Below, piece after piece: positions 58,588-64,000 of a stretch of DNA of 64,000 nucleotides. Each line of letters begins with the position of its first letter. The stretch's first letter is position 1. The notes below the pieces were generated by a model, which saw nothing but the letters and a program-made list of their open reading frames with translations, was not told the origin of the DNA and made no database searches. This stretch comes from Rahnella victoriana. GTDB taxonomy: Bacteria; Pseudomonadota; Gammaproteobacteria; Enterobacterales; Enterobacteriaceae. The stretch is from contig NZ_SJOJ01000026.1 in NCBI RefSeq assembly GCF_004330295.1, positions 1 to 64,000 on the forward strand. The letters are read 5' to 3'. The translations under genes were made by a program, and so were the position numbers.

Positions 58588-59777
58588 GCACTTCAACCAT
58601 AAATAACACCATTACTCAGCACGCACAGGCCGCACAAACGTTAGATCCTTCGGTGGATCCGTGGAGTGCCGACAACGCCAGCGGCGGTGTTGCGCCTCAG
58701 GCGGATGCCGCCACAAATGCCGCGCCAGCCGATGCGGGCAGCAGTGATCCGTGGGGCGGCGGCAGCGACGCCGCGACCAGCACACCGGATGCCACGCACC
58801 ACGCCGCCACGCAGACCAACGACTGGCTGAGCGTCGCACCGGAACATCATCAGCATTTTAATATTCTCGATCCGTTCCACAGCACGCTGATCCCGCTCGA
58901 CCGCTGGGTCACCGACGGGATCGACTGGCTGGTCGGCAACTTCCGTCCGGTGTTCCAGGGGATCCGTGTACCGGTTGATTTCGTTCTCAGCGGTTTCCAG
59001 CACGGTCTGGAATCTCTGCCTGCGCCGATTGCGATCCTGGTCTTTGCCCTGCTGGCCTGGCAGATGGCCGGTTTCGGTATGGGTGCCGCCACGCTGGTTT
59101 CTCTGGTGCTGATCGGTGCGATCGGTGCCTGGTCACAGGCGATGGTGACGCTGGCGCTGGTTCTGACCTCGCTGTTCTTCTGTATTCTGATCGGCCTTCC
59201 GCTCGGGATATGGCTGGCGCGCAGCCAGAAGGCGGCCAAAATTATCAGGCCGTTGCTGGATGCCATGCAGACCACACCGGCGTTCGTCTATCTGGTGCCT
59301 ATCGTCATGCTGTTTGGTATCGGTAACGTGCCGGGCGTGGTGGTGACGATTATCTTCGCCCTGCCACCGGTGGTACGTCTGACCATTCTGGGTATCAACC
59401 AGGTGCCGGAAGATCTGATCGAAGCTGCGAAATCCTTTGGTTCCAGCCCGCGTCAGATGCTGTTTAAAGTTCAGTTGCCGCTGGCGATGCCGACCATCAT
59501 GGCCGGTATTAACCAGACGCTGATGCTGGCGCTGTCGATGGTGGTGATCGCCTCGATGATCGCCGTTGGCGGTCTGGGTCAGATGGTACTGCGCGGTATC
59601 GGTCGTCTGGACATGGGTCTGGCGTCCGTCGGTGGCGCGGGTATCGTTATCCTCGCCATTATTCTCGACCGTCTCACCCAGTCAATGGGTCGCGACAGCC
59701 GCAGTAAAGGCGGTCACCGCTGGTTCACCCGCGGTCCTGTCGGTCTGGTGATGAAGCCTTTCACGAAGAAAGCCTGA
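58584..59777 (+). CDS. proW: Glycine betaine/L-proline ABC transporter permease ProW
   Basis: Encodes 397 residues (E. coli ProW about 354). The membrane part (from about residue 130) is highly conserved: [40 protein letters not shown] (EAA loop contacting ProV), [20 protein letters not shown]. The first 90 residues are hydrophilic, Ala/Thr/Asp-rich, with two SxDPW repeats, and longer than in E. coli; the N-terminal tail is periplasmic in ProW. Starts within proV. Confidence 0.94.
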   Translation: MSTSTINNTITQHAQAAQTLDPSVDPWSADNASGGVAPQADAATNAAPADAGSSDPWGGGSDAATSTPDATHHAATQTNDWLSVAPEHHQHFNILDPFHSTLIPLDRWVTDGIDWLVGNFRPVFQGIRVPVDFVLSGFQHGLESLPAPIAILVFALLAWQMAGFGMGAATLVSLVLIGAIGAWSQAMVTLALVLTSLFFCILIGLPLGIWLARSQKAAKIIRPLLDAMQTTPAFVYLVPIVMLFGIGNVPGVVVTIIFALPPVVRLTILGINQVPEDLIEAAKSFGSSPRQMLFKVQLPLAMPTIMAGINQTLMLALSMVVIASMIAVGGLGQMVLRGIGRLDMGLASVGGAGIVILAIILDRLTQSMGRDSRSKGGHRWFTRGPVGLVMKPFTKKA

Positions 59778-59793
59778 TCCACACACTGCATTT

Positions 59794-59817
59794 TTCCCGG
59801 CGGTTCGCTGCCGGGAA
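59794..59817 (+). terminator. Stem-loop between proW and proX
   Basis: TTCCCGGC and GCCGGGAA form an 8-bp stem around GGTTCGCT, 16 bp after proW. It lacks a T-run after it, so it more likely protects upstream mRNA or tunes proX level within the operon than ends transcription. Confidence 0.45.
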
Positions 59818-59881
59818 CTCTCAAAAGCTAAAACAACGCAGTCCACTCTTACGTATTCACCAGCAAGAATAAGGGTTCACC

Positions 59882-60883
59882 ATGCGCACAACACTGATCA
59901 ATAAAGCACTCATCCTCGCAGTATCCATGGCGACTACCGCCGCTTTCGCCGCCGATTTACCGGGCAAAGGCGTGGTCGTTAAACCGTTGCAAAGCACTAT
60001 TGCAGAAGAAACTTTCCAGACCGAACTGGTTAACCGCGCGCTGGAAAAACTGGGCTACGACGTTCAGCAAACCGGCGAAGTGGATTACAACGTGGCGTAT
60101 ACCGCCATCGCCAGCGGTGATTCCACTTATATGGCTGTGAACTGGGATCCGCTGCAAAAAGATATGTATGCCGCCGCCGGTGGCGACCAGAAATTTTACC
60201 GTCAGGGCACGTTTATTGGCGGCGCGGCGCAGGGTTATCTGATCGACAAAAAGACCGCCGAAAAATACCACATCCACGATTTGTCGCAGCTGAAAGACCC
60301 GAAAATCGCCAAACTGTTTGACGCCGACGGCGACGGCAAAGCCGATATGGCCGGGTGTAATCCGGGCTGGGTCTGCGGTCAGGTGATCAATACGCAAATT
60401 AAAGCGTACGGCCTGAGCGATACCGTGACGCAAAACGAGGGCAACTATTCGGCCATTATCGCCGATACCCTCACCCGCTTTAAATCCGGCAAACCGGTGC
60501 TGTATTACACCTGGACACCGTACTGGGTCAGCAACGAAATGAAACCGGGCAAAGACGTGGTCTGGCTGACGGTGCCGTTCTCGGCGAATCCGGGTTCACT
60601 GAAAGACATGGATACCACGCTGCCGAACGGCAAGAACTATGGCTTCCCGGTCAATAACGAACACATCGTGGCGAACAAAGCCTGGGCGGAGAAAAACCCG
60701 GCGGCCGCGAAGCTGTTCGCCATCATGAAACTGCCACTGGCCGACGTGAATGCGCAAAACCTGCGGATGCATGAAGGGGAATCGTCTTCTGAGGATATCC
60801 AGCAACACGTTGATGGCTGGATCAAAGCACATCAGGCGACCTTCGATGGCTGGATCAAAGAAGCTGCCGCTGCAGCAAAATAA
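59882..60883 (+). CDS. proX: Glycine betaine-binding periplasmic protein ProX (first copy)
   Basis: Encodes 333 residues (E. coli ProX 330). Signal peptide of about 23 residues ends [11 protein letters not shown]. The three Trp of the betaine-binding cage are visible in [20 protein letters not shown] Ca/structure motif [20 protein letters not shown], with two Cys likely disulfide-bonded, is conserved. Delivers betaine to ProVW. A second, closely related gene starts 24 bp after it. Confidence 0.94.
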   Translation: MRTTLINKALILAVSMATTAAFAADLPGKGVVVKPLQSTIAEETFQTELVNRALEKLGYDVQQTGEVDYNVAYTAIASGDSTYMAVNWDPLQKDMYAAAGGDQKFYRQGTFIGGAAQGYLIDKKTAEKYHIHDLSQLKDPKIAKLFDADGDGKADMAGCNPGWVCGQVINTQIKAYGLSDTVTQNEGNYSAIIADTLTRFKSGKPVLYYTWTPYWVSNEMKPGKDVVWLTVPFSANPGSLKDMDTTLPNGKNYGFPVNNEHIVANKAWAEKNPAAAKLFAIMKLPLADVNAQNLRMHEGESSSEDIQQHVDGWIKAHQATFDGWIKEAAAAAK

Positions 60884-60907
60884 CGCATGATAAAATCTGA
60901 GGAATTT

Positions 60908-61903
60908 ATGAAAAAGACAGGAATCTGGGCGGTTGCCGCCCTCACAACATTTGCCACAGCCACCACCTTCGCCGCCGATTTGCCGGGTAAAGGGGTCACC
61001 GTGACACCTATCCAGAGCACCATCAGTGAAGAGACATTTCAGACCGAGCTGGTGAATAAAGCGCTGGAAAAACTGGGCTATGACGTTCAGCCGACCCGCG
61101 AAGTCGATTACAACGTCGGCTACACCACCCTTGCCGCCGGTGACGCGACCTTTACCGCCGTCAACTGGTCGCCGCTGCATGATGAAATGTACAAAGCCGC
61201 CGGTGGCGACAAGGTGTTTTATCGTGAAGGTACCTACGTGACCGGTGCCGCGCAGGGCTGGCTGATCGATAAGAAAACCGCCGAGAAATACCACATCACC
61301 AATATCGAACAGCTGAAAGATCCGAAACTGGCGAAACTGTTTGATACCAACGGTGACGGCAAAGCCGATCTGACCGGTTGTACGCCGGGCTGGGGCTGTG
61401 AAGCGGCGCTGAATGAGCAGCTGAAAGCCTACGGTCTGGAAGATACCGTGACCCACAATCAGGGTAACTACTCTGCGATGATCGCCGACACCATCACCCG
61501 TTACAAAGAAGGGAAACCGATCTTCTATTACACCTGGACGCCGTACTGGGTCAGCAATGTCCTGATCCCGGGCAAAGACGTGTTGTGGATGCAGGTGCCG
61601 TTCTCGGTAGTGCCGGGGGATAAAAACGCCGATACCAAACTGCCAAACGGCAAAAACTACGGTTTCCCGGTGAGCACCATGCACATCGTGGCGAACAAAG
61701 CCTGGGCTGAGAAAAACCCGGCGGCGGCAAAACTGTTTGCCATCATGAAACTGCCGCTGAAAGACATCAATGCGCAGAACGCCGCTATGCATGCCGGTAA
61801 AAATTCAGAAGCCGATATCGATGCACAGACCGACGGCTGGATCAAAGCCCACCAGGAACAGTTCGACGGCTGGGTAAAAGAAGCCGCCGCAGCAGCGAAA
61901 TAA
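60908..61903 (+). CDS. Second ProX paralogue, glycine betaine-binding protein
   Basis: Encodes 331 residues from the ATG at 60,908, which follows GAGGAATTT. Signal peptide [20 protein letters not shown], then FAADLPGKG. It is similar over its full length to the preceding ProX: the same cage residues ([17 protein letters not shown]), the same motif [20 protein letters not shown] and the same C-terminal tail. It differs around the betaine site loops (for example [13 protein letters not shown] against [13 protein letters not shown]). It is a tandem duplicate in the same operon and may bind another osmolyte. A terminator follows. Confidence 0.9.
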   Translation: MKKTGIWAVAALTTFATATTFAADLPGKGVTVTPIQSTISEETFQTELVNKALEKLGYDVQPTREVDYNVGYTTLAAGDATFTAVNWSPLHDEMYKAAGGDKVFYREGTYVTGAAQGWLIDKKTAEKYHITNIEQLKDPKLAKLFDTNGDGKADLTGCTPGWGCEAALNEQLKAYGLEDTVTHNQGNYSAMIADTITRYKEGKPIFYYTWTPYWVSNVLIPGKDVLWMQVPFSVVPGDKNADTKLPNGKNYGFPVSTMHIVANKAWAEKNPAAAKLFAIMKLPLKDINAQNAAMHAGKNSEADIDAQTDGWIKAHQEQFDGWVKEAAAAAK

Positions 61904-61929
61904 CGCCGTTACAGACTCAGTAAGACCAG

Positions 61930-61960
61930 CGGGCGGGGAGAAATCTCCGCCCGTTTTTTT
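61930..61960 (+). terminator. Intrinsic terminator after the pro operon
   Basis: CGGGCGGGGAGA pairs, with a small bulge, with TCTCCGCCCG, followed by seven T, 26 bp after the second proX. Confidence 0.88.
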
Positions 61961-62091
61961 GTGTGCGAACATGTCTATTACAAAACCAGATAGTTGCCAT
62001 TAAAACTATTCATTGGTTTAATATTTCAACCAAAACGATAATCGTCTTTCGCATTTCCCTGCTCCTTCAATAAGATCCGTTAAGTCTCATT

Positions 62092-63276
62092 ATGAAAAAA
62101 ACGACCACACATTCTCCGCTCAGCCCGGCGCTGATTATTCTGATGGCGGTGGCCACCGGGCTTGCCGTCGCCAGTAACTATTATCCGCAACCGCTGCTCG
62201 ACACCATTGCGCGTGCGTTCAGCCTGTCGGTCAATCAGGCCGGTTTTATTGTGACTGTGGCGCAGCTCGGTTACGCCTGCGGCCTGATGTTTATCGTGCC
62301 GCTCGGCGATATGTTTGAACGTCGCGGGCTGATTGTGCTGATGACCCTGCTTTCCGCTGCCGGATTGCTGATCACCGCGATGGCACCGACGCTGACCATC
62401 ATGCTGGTCGGGACGGCGCTGACCGGACTGTTCTCCGTCGTGGCACAAATTCTGGTGCCGCTGGCCGCCACACTGGCTGAGCCGGAGCGTCGCGGTAAAG
62501 TCGTCGGGCTGATTATGTCCGGCCTGCTGCTGGGCATTCTGCTGGCGCGAACCGTTGCCGGTGCGCTGGCGTCGCTGGGCGGCTGGCGGACGGTGTACTG
62601 GGTCGCCAGTGGGCTGATGATCGTGATGGCGCTGGTGCTGTGGCGTAAGCTGCCAAAGCACCATCAGAAAACCGATCTGAATTATCCGCAGTTGCTGAAA
62701 TCCATTTTTACGCTGTTTATCCATACGCCGGTATTACGCACCCGCGCGCTGATTGGCATGTTCTGCTTCGCCAACTTCAGCATTCTGTGGACGTCGATGG
62801 CGTTCCTGCTGGCGGGTCCGGCCTATCACTATTCTGAAGGCGTCATCGGTCTGTTTGGTCTGGTGGGTGCTGCCGGGGCGCTGGCGGCGACCCGTGCAGG
62901 CAATCTGGCGGACAAGGGCAAGGCGCATCTGACCACCACGGTCGGGCTGGTGCTGTTATTGCTGTCATGGGCCGCCACTGCGTACGGGCAGCACTCAGTG
63001 ATTTCGCTGATTATTGGCATCATCATTCTGGACCTTTCGGTTCAGGGAGTGCATATCACCAACCAAAGTGTGATTTATAAAACCCTGCCGGAAGCGCGTA
63101 ACCGCCTGACCGCAGGTTACATGACGACATACTTTATTGGCGGTGCGGTGGGTTCCCTGGTATCCGCTTCGGCCTATCAGGCGGCGGGCTGGTACGGGGT
63201 CTCGGCAGCAGGCATCCTCATGTGTGTGCTGAATTTACTGGTCTGGTGGAAAGGCCATAAATACACGCTGGCCTGA
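62092..63276 (+). CDS. ygaY: MFS transporter at the ygaY position
   Basis: Encodes 394 residues with 12 membrane segments. Signatures: ASNYYPQPLLDTIARAFSLS at the N-terminus, GYACGLMFIVPLGDMFERRG (MFS loop 2-3) and LARTVAGALASLGGWRTVYW. In E. coli the gene between proX and ygaZ is ygaY, often a broken pseudogene; here it is intact. Substrate unknown; likely a drug or metabolite exporter. Confidence 0.8.
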   Translation: MKKTTTHSPLSPALIILMAVATGLAVASNYYPQPLLDTIARAFSLSVNQAGFIVTVAQLGYACGLMFIVPLGDMFERRGLIVLMTLLSAAGLLITAMAPTLTIMLVGTALTGLFSVVAQILVPLAATLAEPERRGKVVGLIMSGLLLGILLARTVAGALASLGGWRTVYWVASGLMIVMALVLWRKLPKHHQKTDLNYPQLLKSIFTLFIHTPVLRTRALIGMFCFANFSILWTSMAFLLAGPAYHYSEGVIGLFGLVGAAGALAATRAGNLADKGKAHLTTTVGLVLLLLSWAATAYGQHSVISLIIGIIILDLSVQGVHITNQSVIYKTLPEARNRLTAGYMTTYFIGGAVGSLVSASAYQAAGWYGVSAAGILMCVLNLLVWWKGHKYTLA

Positions 63277-63292
63277 TAACGTACGAAACTAC

Positions 63293-63321
63293 ATCAGGAG
63301 GGAACCATCACCCCTCCTGAT
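63293..63321. terminator. Hairpin after the MFS gene
   Basis: ATCAGGAGGG and CCCTCCTGAT form a 10-bp stem around AACCATCAC, 17 bp after the stop. Only a weak T-rich tail follows, so termination is likely but not certain. Confidence 0.55.
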
Positions 63322-63450
63322 TAGCTTGCGAATAATCATTGGAGAAATTTATTTGAACCAAAGGGTGTTAACGATACTTACAGTCTGGTAATGTTTACGC
63401 CATGAATTATTCGCCGGCAACTATCCGGTTTCACAATGTTTTAAACACCC

Positions 63451-64000
63451 ATGCAAACCAATCCAGATCTCGAAGCACCCGACCCCGTCCGTGTTTCCAC
63501 CTTCGCACAAGGTATTACCGATAGCCTGCCCATTGTGATTGGCTATGTGCCTGTCGCGTTTGCCTTCGGACTCAGTGCAGTCAAACTGGGTTTCACTCCC
63601 GCTGAAAGTCTGCTGTTTTCCATTCTCATCTATGCTGGCGCCAGCCAGTTTGTGATCACCGCGCTGCTCAGTGCCGGAATGTCGTTATGGGTTTCCGCCC
63701 TGACCGTGATGGCGATGGATGTGCGTCACGTGCTGTACGGCCCGTCGCTGCGTAACCGGCTGGTGAGCAAACTCAATGGCAGAAAAACCGCACTCTGGGC
63801 ATTTGGCCTGACCGATGAAGTGTTCGCGGCCGCCACCGCCAAACTGATCCGCGATAAACGCAGCTGGAGCGAAAACTGGATGTGCGGCATTGCGCTGTCT
63901 TCCTGGCTTTCGTGGGTGTTCGGCACCGCCATAGGTGCGCTGTTCGGTAATGGTCCGCTGCAGAATTTTCCGGCCATCGAAGCCGCACTCGGCTTTATGT
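63451..64000 (+). CDS. ygaZ: YgaZ, large subunit of an AzlC-type branched-chain amino acid exporter (partial)
   Basis: The first 183 residues are present; the end lies outside the window. AzlC family features: ITDSLPIVIGYVPVAFAFGL, FSILIYAGASQFVITALLSA and VMAMDVRHVLYGPSLRNRL. With YgaH it exports L-valine in E. coli. The order proX-ygaY-ygaZ is as in E. coli, so ygaH should follow. The ATG at 63,451 gives MQTNPDLEAPDPVRVSTF as N-terminus. Confidence 0.9.
   Translation, partial: MQTNPDLEAPDPVRVSTFAQGITDSLPIVIGYVPVAFAFGLSAVKLGFTPAESLLFSILIYAGASQFVITALLSAGMSLWVSALTVMAMDVRHVLYGPSLRNRLVSKLNGRKTALWAFGLTDEVFAAATAKLIRDKRSWSENWMCGIALSSWLSWVFGTAIGALFGNGPLQNFPAIEAALGFM

Noticed and set aside
60596-61792. 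Minus-strand frame of 398 codons over the proX pair
   Set aside because: Antisense of two well-supported genes. The internal repetition in its translation simply mirrors the proX duplication.

Overview
The window looks like chromosomal DNA of an enterobacterium close to Rahnella, Serratia or Ewingella (Yersiniaceae). This rests on protein similarity and on gene order shared with E. coli and Serratia: xerD-dsbC-recJ-prfB-lysS, fldB/ygfX-sdhE/ygfZ, nrdHIEF, proVWX-ygaY-ygaZ and mngR/mngAB. The genus is an inference. Most of the window is ordinary GC-rich core genome. Exceptions are an integrated P4-like phage satellite at 15.65-26.36 kb, with AT-rich cargo at its left end, and a few intergenic repeats.

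Region by region. 0-0.2 kb: the tail of an Hcp (type VI secretion tube) gene. 0.34-9.4 kb: an MdtABC-type RND efflux operon, minus strand, ending in its own outer-membrane channel. 9.9-11.3 kb: an overlapping pair of a class I glutamine-amidotransferase-like gamma-glutamyl hydrolase and an M15 carboxypeptidase. 11.4-15.3 kb: sotB, a DUF2000 gene divergent from an Lrp/AsnC regulator, and argG with ARG-box-like sites. 15.65-26.36 kb: the satellite, integrated in the 3' end of a tRNA-Gly(CCC) gene. It carries int, alpha primase/helicase, an AlpA/Vis regulator, an Icd-like gene, sid, an Ogr/delta activator, iteron clusters, a cos-like segment and two unrecognised cargo genes.

26.4-38.9 kb: tRNA-Gly, then lysS, prfB (with the programmed +1 frameshift), recJ, dsbC and xerD in one minus-strand block. 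These are followed by fldB, ygfX-sdhE, ygfZ, a CYTH-domain protein, DUF1198 and DUF2002 proteins, an MFS pump and an ElaB/YqjD-type protein. 39-46.6 kb: the mannosylglycerate system (mngB and mngA divergent from mngR), then a MocR-type regulator divergent from an AhpD-like protein. 46.7-50.7 kb: nrdHIEF with paired NrdR-box-like sites. 50.7-56.8 kb: an intergenic repeat, gpr, an NlpC/P60 endopeptidase, and a 2-hydroxycarboxylate symporter divergent from its likely DcuS/CitA-type two-component system. 57.2-64 kb: the glycine betaine/proline transporter proVWX with two tandem proX genes, an MFS gene in the ygaY position, and the start of ygaZ.

The most interesting part is the two-gene AT-rich cargo (16,526-18,895). 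It occupies the satellite hotspot where P4-like elements commonly carry anti-phage functions. One gene encodes a nuclease-like protein with a C-terminal SEC-C zinc motif; the other encodes a tail-anchored membrane protein. The element also appears to lack psu, and still has sid, delta, replication, integration and a cos-like segment.
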